Part shown: in pieces, positions 41,969 to 52,200 of the stretch
How the letters are laid out: each line of letters begins with the position of its first letter
Numbering within the stretch: the first letter of the stretch is position 1
Assembly: GCA_024867545.1 (NCBI GenBank)
Contig: JANFNE010000003.1
Location: 1,860,001-1,924,000 of the forward strand
DNA length: 64,000 nucleotides
Direction of reading: 5' to 3'
Source of the DNA: Phytopythium helicoides
Taxonomy: Eukaryota > Oomycota > Peronosporomycetes > Pythiales > Pythiaceae
The notes under the pieces: generated by a model
Seen by the model: only the letters and a program-made list of their open reading frames with translations
Databases searched by the model: none
What the model was told of the DNA's origin: nothing
Position numbers and translations under genes: made by a program

Positions 41969-43762
41969 ATGGCCCACGACGAGCTGCCGGTGCTCGCGCG
42001 ACGGCGCGTGGACTCGTCCGCGTCCACGTCCACAGTCGCGGCCGCATCCGCGTCCGCATCCGCGTCCGCGTCCTCACACGTCCACCGCTCGCGGTCCTGG
42101 CGCGGCCGCAAGCGCGGGGCCGCATGGTGGGCCACGGCCAGCGGCGTCCGCGCGGCCGCCAAGCTCGTCCTCATCGCGCTGCTGCTGTGGACGCTGCGGA
42201 TCATGTGGACGAGCGAGTTGGTCCACGCAGACGTCCCCGAGGAGCGGTCGTCCCCCCTGGCGGCCGCAGCGGCCGCGTCCTCGGCTGAGCTCTCGCGGCT
42301 CGAGTGCGTGGCCTGGCGCGCCACGTTCAACTGCTCGGCCGACGGCGAGCGGTTGCCGGCCAGGGATCGCTCCTGTGCTCACGTTGTGGCTGCGAGCGAA
42401 GCGGGCTACTGCGAGTTCCACGACCGGCTCACGGGCGCCGTCCACAGGCTCATGCGGTCAAACTGTGACTCGGCGGCGTCCAGGCTCGCGTTCACCTGCG
42501 AGGACGCGCCAAAGTTCGTCCAGTACAACGTGCTGGCGGTCGAGTATGCGCCAGAGAGGCCCATGGACGTGTTTTCGGCGAGGAAGGACCTTGCGGACGA
42601 GAACCGCGCGCTGTTCATCAACGAGACGCAGCGTGTGGCCCCGCTGCAGCCCAATGTGGACGACTGGATGACCGCCGTGAGCTTCAAGAGGGGCATCGCC
42701 ATCGTCGTGTACGGCAAGCAGCTGCTGAGCGTGTACGCGTCCGTGCGGTCATTGAGATCGCTTGGGTGCGATCTGCCCATTGAATTGTGGTACTCGCCGA
42801 AGGAGCTGTCGGACTCGCACGCGCTCCTGCAGACACTGCAGCGAGACTTCAACTGTTTTGTGCGCGTGTTGCGCCACCCACGAGCCGTTGGCTACTTTTC
42901 CAAGGCATATGCCATCGCCTACACAGCGTTCGACGAGGTGTTGTTCCTGGACGCCGACAACTTTGCTGTGCGTGACCCGACGTATCTCTTTGAGACCAGC
43001 GAGTTTATTGAAAAGGGCGCCATCTTTTGGCCTGACTTTTGGCGACCGAGCCGCACAACGTTCGACGTAACCCGCGACAGCTTTGTGTGGGAGCTACTGG
43101 GACTCGATTTTGTCGACATGTTTGAGCAGGAGAGCGGACAAGTGCTGATCGACAAATCCCGACATCAAGACGCACTTCGAGCACTGTTGCACTATGCGCT
43201 TACGTCACCCAACTATATCCAGGATCTCAAGCTCCTATGGGGCGACAAGGACCTGTTTCGCATGGCTTGGCTGCGTACCAAGTCGCCGTTCCACATGATC
43301 GAGCGGCCGCCAGGATCTGCTGGACCGACGGCTTCACTTCCCTCTGCACGACCGACGGTCATGGACGTTGAAGGCCGCGCCGGTAGCCGGAGAGGGGCCT
43401 CCGACGTTTTCTGCGGCTTCACGATGGTTCAGCACGACCCGCAGGGTGAGATTATTTTCCTTCATCGCAACAGCGTGAAGTTGCGCTGGGGCCGATCCCA
43501 CCTCAAGCTTTGGACGCACATCCAGCAGTTCCGACCGCACCACGAACTGCGATACTATGAGCCAAGCGAGGTGATTGACCGCGTGACTTTCCCGGACCTC
43601 AACTCGTGCTGGGGCAAGTTTGTCGACTACGACTCACACTACTCGGTGCTGCCTTTGGCTGCATTTCCGTTCGAAGACCTCGAGGACAAGCTGCTCGCCT
43701 ACGCGAGGGAGGCTGAGCCGCTCGTGTGTAACTGGCCGCTCTTCTGCGGCATTTTCTACTGA
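41969..43762 (+). CDS. GT71/MNN1-like glycosyltransferase, paralogue 3
   Basis: A 597-residue paralogue of the genes at 31.9 and 35.0 kb. The cytosolic tail is Ala/Ser-repetitive, followed by a TM anchor at about residues 62-80 (AKLVLIALLLWTLRIMW). The lumenal part has LECVAWRATFNC, LFLDADNFAVRDP (DXD), GAIFWPDFWRP, FEQESGQVLIDK, LLWGDKDLFRMAWL and FTMVQHDPQGEIIFLHRN. About 20 extra residues sit before the CGFTMV motif compared with the others. It ends in a hydrophobic CNWPLFCGIFY. The most diverged of the three; presumed active because the motifs are intact. Confidence 0.8.
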   Translation: MAHDELPVLARRRVDSSASTSTVAAASASASASASSHVHRSRSWRGRKRGAAWWATASGVRAAAKLVLIALLLWTLRIMWTSELVHADVPEERSSPLAAAAAASSAELSRLECVAWRATFNCSADGERLPARDRSCAHVVAASEAGYCEFHDRLTGAVHRLMRSNCDSAASRLAFTCEDAPKFVQYNVLAVEYAPERPMDVFSARKDLADENRALFINETQRVAPLQPNVDDWMTAVSFKRGIAIVVYGKQLLSVYASVRSLRSLGCDLPIELWYSPKELSDSHALLQTLQRDFNCFVRVLRHPRAVGYFSKAYAIAYTAFDEVLFLDADNFAVRDPTYLFETSEFIEKGAIFWPDFWRPSRTTFDVTRDSFVWELLGLDFVDMFEQESGQVLIDKSRHQDALRALLHYALTSPNYIQDLKLLWGDKDLFRMAWLRTKSPFHMIERPPGSAGPTASLPSARPTVMDVEGRAGSRRGASDVFCGFTMVQHDPQGEIIFLHRNSVKLRWGRSHLKLWTHIQQFRPHHELRYYEPSEVIDRVTFPDLNSCWGKFVDYDSHYSVLPLAAFPFEDLEDKLLAYAREAEPLVCNWPLFCGIFY

Positions 43763-44851
43763 TCCTCCGTGATACTGATCCTCCATGAAATAGACGTTGT
43801 ATCTGGTCGATCATGAGCTGCTCTCAGGAAAAAATGCATCCACAGGTTCAACCTGGAAAACTCATCGCTCGTGCCAATGACCCAATCTACCAAGGTCCCA
43901 TATGCCACTCAAAGGCACGCGAGCGCCCATCACATGTAGAGGCTGCGGGATTCTTGTCTCCTGTGACAGTCAACCGTGACGAGGCAAGTGGTACTTATGG
44001 ACCTCACGATGGGGACCCTGCTCGACTGTCTCCGCTCTTCATGAAGAGCAATTTCCATCACTTTGCATCTCATGTATCCTCATGCAACCCTTCTTCTCCA
44101 CGACGCTGCAGTCGTGCGGGTCGAGCAGCCTCCGATCGCAGGTGCTGCAAATCGAGGTACTGGCCCTGCACGGAAGTACAGTCACAACACCGGCTTTGGC
44201 TTTCGCAATCCCGGTGTCGGAGCTCGTGCATATCACCTTGTCGTTGGGTTCCCATTCCGGAACCTCAACGAGGATCGGGACGGCTGGTGCTCCGGATCTC
44301 GCGGATGCGGATGCTTTCTCGCCGAGGGCAGACGCAGCATCTTTGATGAATACCCGCGACCACTTTGCTCGGCACAGTGCGTTGCACCGTATCAGCAACA
44401 TGACACAGCTGTGCCGGTCAACATGTGTGCCGGTCCGTCCGGATGAGAACCGGATGTGCGTCGCAATACTCGTCAGCCTCAGCCACCTTATCGTAATCGA
44501 CGAGGCATGTGGTGCCGGCACTTGGCGACTGTATCGGTGTGGTTGCGCAGTCGGCGTTCATGGTACGTGGCAAGCCCTCAAGTTCTCTCCCGTTGCTGTC
44601 CAAGGGGTCCAGATCCCAGCACCGGCACGTCCCCGGCACTGTGCGGCGAGCATAGAGAGCCGAGTTCCCGGTGCTGCTGCCTCCGAACGTCAACGTGATC
44701 TCGTGCTCTGAGGCGTACAGCCTTCTCTCGCAGACTGAGCGACAACCTCCATTGATGGAAGCTCACTTCCCAACTTCCCGCCTCGAGCTCAAGCCCCGCT
44801 CCCGACGGACCTTTCGAAGCCTCACCCCAGCAGCTCACCTTCGACACCACC
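43763..44851. other. Region without a confident gene
   Basis: About 1.1 kb. Overlapping ORFs exist on both strands. The minus-strand frames at 44418-44693 and 44039-44521 read most like protein (Cys-rich, e.g. PGTCRCWDLDPLD and STCDRRLLDPHDC), but they are in different frames, have no clear start or splice sites, and match no family I know. Could be a decayed gene. Confidence 0.35.
44761..44770 (+). promoter_or_regulatory. Oomycete initiator-like element for the AAAP transporter
   Basis: GCTCACTTCC, followed by CAACTTCC, fits TCAYTYY and lies about 85 bases upstream of the ATG at 44852. Confidence 0.4.
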
Positions 44852-46324
44852 ATGACTGAAGGACGACGCTGGATCATCGCGGATGACCTCAAGGCTGCCT
44901 TCAGCATCTTCTGCTGCGTCTACGGCATTGGTACCCTCGGTATGCCTGGTAACTTTTCTCGCGCCGGACCCGTGATCGCGACGATCGCCCTGCTCTTCAT
45001 GGCCTTCGCCAACGTCTACGCCGGATTCTGCATCACCAAGACCATGCTCATGGCCCCCAAGAGTGTCAAGACCTACGGAGACATGGGCGAGTGGTGCCTT
45101 GGCAAGCCCGGCCGATGGCTTTGCACGTTCGCTCAGATGAGCACGTGCTTGCTTGTCCCGTGTGCCTTCCTGGTTCTCGGTGGCACGCTGCTCATGGATC
45201 TTTTCCCGGGTGCTTTCAGCCAGGAGACATGGATCATCCTCATGGCCCTCACTGTGCTTCCGGTATGCCTCACTCCAACTCTCAAGGAAGGAGCTGGTGC
45301 TGCTTTCGCTGGATGCGCGGGTACCATCATTGCTGACGTCATTGGTGTCGCTGTTGTGATCCACGGCATGCGTGGCCACCCGTCGGTGCCGTCTCCGGAT
45401 CTCAAGTTCCAGCAGGTTGTCAACGCTTTCGGTAACCTCGCGCTCGCCTACGGTGCCGGTATCATTATCCCGGATGTGCAGCGTCAGCACAGCGTCCCCA
45501 CGCGCATGCCTGGTGTCGTGCTTGCCACGCTCACATTCATCTCGGTGCTCTTCCTGACGCTCGCTTCGACCGGTTACTCGGCTGTTGGCTGCCAGATCTC
45601 GGGCAACCTGCTCTTCACGATCTACCCGGACGCCACCACTGGTCTGACGCGCCTTGGTTTCGCTCCGGATCAGGGTGCTGTTGTGCTTGCCTTCCTCTTC
45701 ATGCAGCTTCACATCACGATTGGTTTCGCTGTCATCATCAATCCGGCGTTCTACCTGCTCGAGAGCCTCCTGCTCGGTATGCACAAGAAGCAGCCCAACG
45801 ACATTGAGAATGCCGCCAACTACACCGAGAACGCCACCCCAGGTGACAACCTCCTCCACGCTGACCGCCGCTCGTCCAAGATGTCGATCGTCTCGATGGC
45901 TGACACTGCCTACCACTCGAATGACGCTGAGCTTGAAGCTGCCGAGTACCGCGGTGTTAACGCGCTCAAGTACGCGATCCTTCGCATCGCCGTCATTGTA
46001 GTCTTGGTGATCCTCGCAGTCGTGTGGAAGGACCACTTCGGTGACTTCACGGACTTCATTGGCGCAGCATGCAACTCGCTCAACTCGATCATCCTCCCGA
46101 TTGCCTTCTACTTCTACAAGGCCTGGGACAAGATTCCGTTCTACGAGAAGGTGCCGGGACTTGTCGTCGCGGTGGTTTGCACGGTGCTAGGCTGCTACGT
46201 GACGTACACGTCGGGCAAGGCGCTGATCGCGCCTACCGAGAATGACGCCACGTTCCCGTTCTGTGCCGCTGAGTACGAAAACAAGGTCTACTACAACTAC
46301 ACGGAGGCGCACGGCAGCAGCTAA
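44852..46324 (+). CDS. Amino acid/auxin permease (AAAP) family transporter
   Basis: A 490-residue single-exon membrane protein of the Aa_trans (AAAP) family, which co-transport amino acids with protons or sodium. The first helix carries the characteristic AFSIFCCVYGIGTLGMPGNF. About eleven hydrophobic segments follow, with the family's VNAFGNLALAYGAGIIIPDVQ in TM6 and a charged cytosolic loop (about residues 310-370). The last helices include NSIILPIAFYFYKAW. Two N-glycosylation sequons lie near the C-terminus. Plasma membrane or vacuolar location cannot be told. Codon use is strongly biased to GC-ending codons, suggesting high expression. A long antisense ORF is a composition artefact. Confidence 0.88.
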   Translation: MTEGRRWIIADDLKAAFSIFCCVYGIGTLGMPGNFSRAGPVIATIALLFMAFANVYAGFCITKTMLMAPKSVKTYGDMGEWCLGKPGRWLCTFAQMSTCLLVPCAFLVLGGTLLMDLFPGAFSQETWIILMALTVLPVCLTPTLKEGAGAAFAGCAGTIIADVIGVAVVIHGMRGHPSVPSPDLKFQQVVNAFGNLALAYGAGIIIPDVQRQHSVPTRMPGVVLATLTFISVLFLTLASTGYSAVGCQISGNLLFTIYPDATTGLTRLGFAPDQGAVVLAFLFMQLHITIGFAVIINPAFYLLESLLLGMHKKQPNDIENAANYTENATPGDNLLHADRRSSKMSIVSMADTAYHSNDAELEAAEYRGVNALKYAILRIAVIVVLVILAVVWKDHFGDFTDFIGAACNSLNSIILPIAFYFYKAWDKIPFYEKVPGLVVAVVCTVLGCYVTYTSGKALIAPTENDATFPFCAAEYENKVYYNYTEAHGSS

Positions 46325-46454
46325 GTGCACTCCGTCGAGACGAGATTGAGCCGCAATGGCGGTTGGGATTGCATTTGTGAGTTTCGATGCGTGACTAGGA
46401 GGACATGTAACATGACGTGATGTTTGACTTGCAAATCTTGGTGCATCACCGCGA

Positions 46455-47327
46455 TCAACCGTATCTCATCGTTGGCGTGTCGACCTTGCTCATTCGGTTC
46501 TTCATTTCGCTGTCGTCATCTTCGTCTTTGTCTTCGTCTTCATACTGCCCATAACGCTGGTAAGCAGGCTCGTACTGCTTCGAGTCCCCAATATCCTTTT
46601 CGAAGCCTCCACCACGCTCACCCCCGCGATGATAAGGCGGTAGCGTGTCGACCGGCCCGAAGTCGCAGAATCCTGATCGGTAGCTCTTGACGTGGCTTGC
46701 CATTTGAGCAATCGCGCAGCATGAAAGCCAAAACACCGAGCAGTAGTCGTCGGCACAGCCTCCTGGAATGCTAAAGCGCTCGCGGATCGTAGCTCGCAGA
46801 TGCCACGTCGAGAGGAACAGCACCACGCTTGATGCGCTCTGCACAACCTCGAGGATGTACATGGCGACAAGGAGGCCTGCTCCTCCCCGACCGCTCGAGC
46901 TCGTAGTGTTGAACATCGAGAGCCAGCCAACATCGAAATCATCGTCTTCGTCGGTGTTGAACGCCGTGCCGATTTCCTCTGCAGCCAGCGCCTCGTTGAT
47001 AGCGCCGCAGATGGCGATGAGCACCCAAAGCGTGAAGAAGAAGCAGATCGCGTCGCCGTAGCGCGCAATTCCAAGGCGAGACGTGATCTGCGCAAGCGAG
47101 ACGAAGGGCAGACACGCCGCCATAAGGCAGTTGGGCACGCACGGCGACCAGCAGGCGCAGATTCCCGAGCTCCACTGACCGATCACGATGCCATTGGCGT
47201 CGACTTGCGGCCCAATGGGGCCATAGCGATAGTCGCCTGGCGCCGGATAGCTGGACGGAGGCACGTAGGCGGATGGCGGCACCTTGGGAGGCCCGCGAGG
47301 CGGTAGCAGCCGCTCAGTCTTGCTCAT
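46455..47327 (-). CDS. PLAC8 family protein, tandem copy 1
   Basis: Intron-less, 290 residues from the MSKTERLLPP start. The N-terminus is Pro/Tyr-rich. Then the PLAC8 pattern: WSSGICACWSPCVPNCLMAACLP, SLAQITSRLG, two hydrophobic segments flanking an acidic loop, then CADDYCSVFWLSCCAIAQMASHVKSY. The tail has FGPVDTLPPY, shared with the neighbour at 47.5 kb, and an acidic end. The open frame upstream to 47444 is probably untranslated leader. Presumed membrane-associated; specific role unknown. Confidence 0.82.
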   Translation of the reverse strand: MSKTERLLPPRGPPKVPPSAYVPPSSYPAPGDYRYGPIGPQVDANGIVIGQWSSGICACWSPCVPNCLMAACLPFVSLAQITSRLGIARYGDAICFFFTLWVLIAICGAINEALAAEEIGTAFNTDEDDDFDVGWLSMFNTTSSSGRGGAGLLVAMYILEVVQSASSVVLFLSTWHLRATIRERFSIPGGCADDYCSVFWLSCCAIAQMASHVKSYRSGFCDFGPVDTLPPYHRGGERGGGFEKDIGDSKQYEPAYQRYGQYEDEDKDEDDDSEMKNRMSKVDTPTMRYG

Positions 47328-47516
47328 GGGCAGCAAAGTGAGTTTGCGAGACGAAAAAGCGGAATGGCTGATTGGGATCTTTGGCCACCAGTCGCGGACG
47401 AACAAACACGATTGAGCAGTCGCGGTATCTTTTGTCATTACCACGTCAGACCGGATACGCTACGAAGGACATGCAGGACAGTGGCTGCTACGGTAAGCCA
47501 ATTCCATGAGCAAAAC

Positions 47517-48107
47517 TTAGTGCTGGTAGGGCGGCAGTGTGTCGACGGGACCGAGGGAGCAACCGGACTTGTAGCTCTTGATGTGCGTGGACATCTGCGT
47601 GACGACGCAAAGCTGGCACCAAATCGACGCGAGGCAGTCGGAGCAGCAGTTGCCAGGGATCTGGTAGCGCTCGCGCGTCTTGGAACGCAGGCTCCAAACG
47701 CTCGCGACCAGCAGAATGCCGGCAGCGTCAGCCACGAGATGCAGCACATAGACAGCGACGGAAACCTTGGACGTGCCCGCAGCCTCTTCGTATGTGTAGT
47801 CACCGTCCGCCGTCACGTCCTCCAGGTGGGTGAAGATGATGTAGTTGCTGACGACGCCCGCAGCGAGGATCGCGATGTAGAGCGAAAGGAAAAACACGAG
47901 TGCGCGCCCAAACGAGGCAGAGCCTAGGCGAGACGCCACTTGAGCCAGCGAAACGCACGGCAAGCACCACGCAGTGAGGCAATTGGGCACGCAATGAGAG
48001 AAGCACGAGCAAAAGCCAGCGTCCCATTCGCCGATGAGTACGCCACTCGCGTCCGTCCTGCGCTGCTCCTGCTGGTGCTGCTTTTGCTTCTTGTCGCCGT
48101 CACCCAT
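47517..48107 (-). CDS. PLAC8 family protein, tandem copy 2
   Basis: 196 residues from MGDGDKKQKQ (Lys/Gln-rich start). PLAC8 pattern: WDAGFCSCFSHCVPNCLTAWCLPC, SLAQVASRLG, two hydrophobic segments, CCSDCLASIWCQLCVVTQMSTHIKSY, and the tail LGPVDTLPPYQH. Same strand as copy 1 with about 190 bases between them, so a tandem duplication. More cysteines are retained than in the PLAC8 protein at 16.5 kb. Confidence 0.82.
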   Translation of the reverse strand: MGDGDKKQKQHQQEQRRTDASGVLIGEWDAGFCSCFSHCVPNCLTAWCLPCVSLAQVASRLGSASFGRALVFFLSLYIAILAAGVVSNYIIFTHLEDVTADGDYTYEEAAGTSKVSVAVYVLHLVADAAGILLVASVWSLRSKTRERYQIPGNCCSDCLASIWCQLCVVTQMSTHIKSYKSGCSLGPVDTLPPYQH

Positions 48108-48415
48108 GATGCCTGAGAGGAGAGTTGGAAAGTGAAGACGCCAGCAACTGCACCGGTGGTGTCGGAGGCCCCGAGCTCGCCTCCATCCACCAACGAGAGG
48201 CTCGGGCAAAGTGCGCACCCACAGGTTCCCATGTCGATGACATACCATGTATCACATCTGATGGGTTCATTTTCACCACGTGGGACGTGAATGAGCGGTG
48301 TGCACTAAAAATGCAGGTGTCCATCACGAGAACTTCATGCCCTTGGTCAAACTATAGCTCCCCAACCATGTCCGTGCGCCGAGTGGTGTGCCTCATAGAT
48401 CTGTGATCCGAACGA
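48108..48415. other. Short gene-free spacer
   Basis: About 300 bases between the second PLAC8 gene and the coiled-coil gene. It carries the PLAC8 promoter; no ORF is supported. Confidence 0.45.
48127..48137 (-). promoter_or_regulatory. Oomycete initiator-like element for PLAC8 copy 2
   Basis: On the minus strand this reads CTTCACTTTCC, matching TCAYTYY, about 20-30 bases before the ATG at 48107. Confidence 0.4.
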
Positions 48416-49057
48416 TCAGACGCCGATGGCTTGCACTGCAAGGCACAGCGCCTGCTCTTTGTTTTGGTCGCCGTGGCCCCCACTCGATTGCTGTTTTTGC
48501 TGCTGCTGCTGTTGCGCGGTGATGTACTCAGCAATCTTGCGCTGCTGCAGCTCGCGTAATATGGCGTTAAGCGCGTAGATTTCGGCTCGGCGCCGCAGTT
48601 TCAGCCTCGCAGCTTGGTCGCGCTCCTGCTTATCGCGCTCAACACGCACGCGGCGCCGGGTCTCCTCTTCCTGGCGTTGCTCGAGCTCGGTGCGCTTGCG
48701 GTCTATCACACGCTGCTGCGAACGCCGAGCCAAATCAACCACCACCTTGCCCGCAGATTTTCGAGGCGGCGCTGATCGAGTGTCGTCCGAATTGTTGTCA
48801 CCGCCACCAACCGAGTCATCGTTTTCCGATACCGTCGGCCTACTGCTCAAACTGTTTGCAGATGATGCAGAGTCACAGTGTTCGAGTGCTGATGGCGCAT
48901 TGCAGCGCGGGCTTCGCACGGCTTGAAGAGCAGCGCCACACGGAAACGGGTCTGTTGTGATGATGAGTGAGAGCTAGTTGACGCAAAATGATTGTCAGAA
49001 TCGCGAAAGTTGCTGACCTTGATCTAACGATAGAGTGAGTGCCGGCTTCTGCACCAT
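48416..49057 (-). CDS. Hypothetical charged coiled-coil protein
   Basis: Predicted exons 49018-49057 and 48416-48951 with a 66-base intron, 191 residues, start MVQKPALTLSLDQ. Ser/Asp-rich first half, then a long Arg/Glu helix (QQRVIDRKRTELEQRQEEE, RVERDKQERDQAARLKLRRR) of coiled-coil character, and a poly-Gln run of seven near the C-terminus. No family recognised. The exon 1 join is inferred from phase and splice consensus; the frame is open upstream, so a longer N-terminus is possible. Confidence 0.5.
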
Positions 49058-49237
49058 CGTTGATCTAAGTTTCGCGAGTCCGCAAATGACCATCCAACAG
49101 CCTGGCCAGGAACATCGTATCCAGGAACCAGGAACCGAAGACAGGTTATGCGCGGGTGAATCCGAGCATGTTGACGACACCGATCGCTCTTGTCGGTGTC
49201 TTTTTTTAGTGGCATATCCACTCCGGTTGTCTACGAT

Positions 49238-52200
49238 CTACTGAGGCTGAGTCTGCGGCTGCTTCTGGTGCTTGAGAAGCTGTGCTGGCATCAGCAGGGA
49301 TTTCTTTGGGGCTTCAGGGCCTGCAGGTGCCTTGGGAACATACTTACCACCTCGCCCCCGATGTGATTTCTGACCCCGCCCGCTGTTCTGGGGTGTCGGC
49401 TTGCTTGCTGGTTGTGGTTGTTGGTGATGCTTCTTTTTCGGTGCTGCCTCACCCGACAGTGGAGGGAACTCCTTTTCATCGACTGGAGCAGCAGCCGGAG
49501 CCTGCGGCTGGCCATGATACTGTGAAGGAACAAACACTGGTGCGTCCGGGCGAATGAAAGCTGGTCCTGGGTGGGCTGGATACGGCATTGGCGGCGGCGG
49601 ACCGGCGTAGTACGAGCCAGGGGGCGGCGGCGGATACGGGTAGCCTTGAGGAAGCGGCGGCGCCAACACCGATGCACCTTCCGTCGGTTGGTAATTGTGA
49701 GGGAACAGCTTCAGCAGGAGATCTTGCGCTGACGGCTGAGCAGGCACCGGGGGTGTCGCCGAAGAGGCCTCGGTCGAGTTTCCGGCAGCCGAGAAGAAAG
49801 CAGCAACCGATGGAGCGATGGCATCGGTCGTCACCTCAACTGTTTCTTCCTTCGTTTTCACGACTTCGGTCGTTGACACAACTTCCGTCGTTTTCACAAC
49901 TTCTTTCTCAACCACCACAGTCGTGGTGGTCTGCGCGGCAACTTCACCGTTATGGCTCCACTTGTTGATGAGCATCTTAACCTTCTCCGGATCCGGGGGA
50001 GGAGGAAGAGAACTAGGAACCGGAGGTGGTGGTGGCAACGCTGCTGCCGCTGTTGGCGGAGCCACAGTCTGCTTGGGTGGCAACTTCTGCCGCCCAATGA
50101 TCATGGACGGCTGAAGGAGTACTTTCGGCGTCGCTGAGGCTGTCTGCTGAGTGTTGCCAGAACCATTTTTACGCTGTCCGGACGCTCGGGCTTGCGAACG
50201 ACCCACTGCGTGGTCGTTGCGACGTTGATGTCGCTCAGGTTCCCCAGGAGGGGTTGACACACACAGAAGTGTGTTCCACGGCACAATTTTACCGCGGTCT
50301 AGGCTCATACTACCGTACAAAGCCTCGCCACCAGTAAAGGTCTCGTCGAAGAGAACTTCGACACACTTGCTGCTCACGTGGGTCGCAACAACAGTGCCGC
50401 GGTGTCCAAATGGCACACCACGCGCGCTGATATTGATGACTCGATCACCCAAACGTGGCGCACCAGGGTTTCTTGATGCACGCACGGACACTTCACGGCC
50501 TGTCAAGTCTTGATTGACAAGTGGATTTGGTCGGAAGAGCTCAACGGGTGCGAGCTTCGCGACAACTGGGCGGGCTTGATTTGCCACAGCATTCTTTTCG
50601 CGCTCTTTTGCACGCAGGCTGCCAGCTGCCTCCATTGCTCGAATGGCATTTAGACTAAGATATTGTGACGAAATAGGGATGTGCTTAGAATGCTCCTTTT
50701 TGCCAAGCTTCTGAGCCTCGATCCATTGTTTGACGAGTTCCGCCTTGACCTCAACCTTCTTGGGGTCCTTGATACCGAAGACTTCGGTCCCTTGGTAGTT
50801 GCGAGCGTACGGCAACCGACTGAGGTTTGCCACAACCTCCGGAAACTCCTTCTTGTAGTCGGCAATGACTTGGATCGCTCGTTCCGTGTACTCCCAAGCG
50901 GTACTACTTCCATCGCTTCCATTGCGAGGATTCGATGAAGAACGTCCATTCTCACCAGTCTTCCCTTCTCCGCTGCCAACAATCTTTACAATATCACCTC
51001 GGCGCCACACATTATCTTCATCTGCAGAACCTCCCGGACTGTGAGAGCCACGCGAGTTCTGAGATGCTTTGTCCACGAGTCGACAGTAGCCAGGAAGCAA
51101 TAGCTCCTTGCGGAAGCGGAAGTTTAGACCAATCTCAAAATCTCCTGGTTTGATGTTCACGCTTCCAACGAGGGTACCAAGCGTCGATGCGGAGATTCCA
51201 AGCTTTTGTGCAACAAGATACCCGGGAAAGTATTTGTCTGAAATCTGCGATGCAATCACGTAGCCAAACGGCGGCTCCTTGTCAATTGTGTTCACGTGAA
51301 CAGTGACCTCACTCTTCGCATCGTCATGCCCCTTCACCACCGCGGTACATCCAAGCCACTGTCCACGCGTAATGAGTGCAACGGAGTCTAGAGGAAAGCG
51401 CTCAGCGAGTGGCTGCTTGCCCGTCTCTTGGAAACGAGCATCGAATAAGCTGTGATTGATGACAGTCAGTTGGAACGGCACCATCGCCTCAGTCTCGCCA
51501 AACTTCTTCTCAATCGCGCCGGTAAGCGGATTTGAAACCATTCCCTGGAGCGGGAGTACGTGAAGCACTGTCGAGATACCCGTCTTGCCGAGGTCGATAC
51601 CGCCGCTACCAGGCGTTCCACGTCCAGACAAAAGCTTCACAACTTCCGTCTGTGCGTAGTACGCCCATGCCGTCTTTTGCTCTGGGTCATATTTATTGAA
51701 GACGATTTGACCGTCGCGACCACCGCTCAGTCGATACTCACCCGTAAGGTTACTGACACCAACAACCAGCGCTTCGTGGAGATTTGGCCAGTTTGCAAGC
51801 ACCGTTTTACCAAGTAAATCTTGTGGGTTCGCGACGGCATTGTCACCATTGATACCTGCCGATGGTGGAAGTTGCAGAATCATGGAGTCCTTCCGAGACG
51901 CCATGCCAAAGCAGTTCAATCCCACACTCGCAATCCGAACAGATTCCAACTGAGCGGTGTAAAGCGAAGGGAAGCCAGCGAGCGGCAAAATCACACCGTC
52001 CATCAAGCGACTTTGGAATTGCCCGTCATGCACTGAAATCTTTGGGAGAGCAAACTCTTCCACCCGAGTGTTGCAGAACGGGATATCCGGAAAGCCATTC
52101 ACACCAGGGAGTGTCGAATGAAGCGTCTCTACAGCATTCATATCACGAACAATGCGGAGCGGCAGCCGCTGAAGGCGATTCCGCTTGCGCTCTGCAGCTG

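Noticed and set aside
44822..46036. 404-codon antisense ORF within the AAAP transporter
   Set aside because: Highly charged, low-complexity shadow produced by biased codon use on the sense strand.
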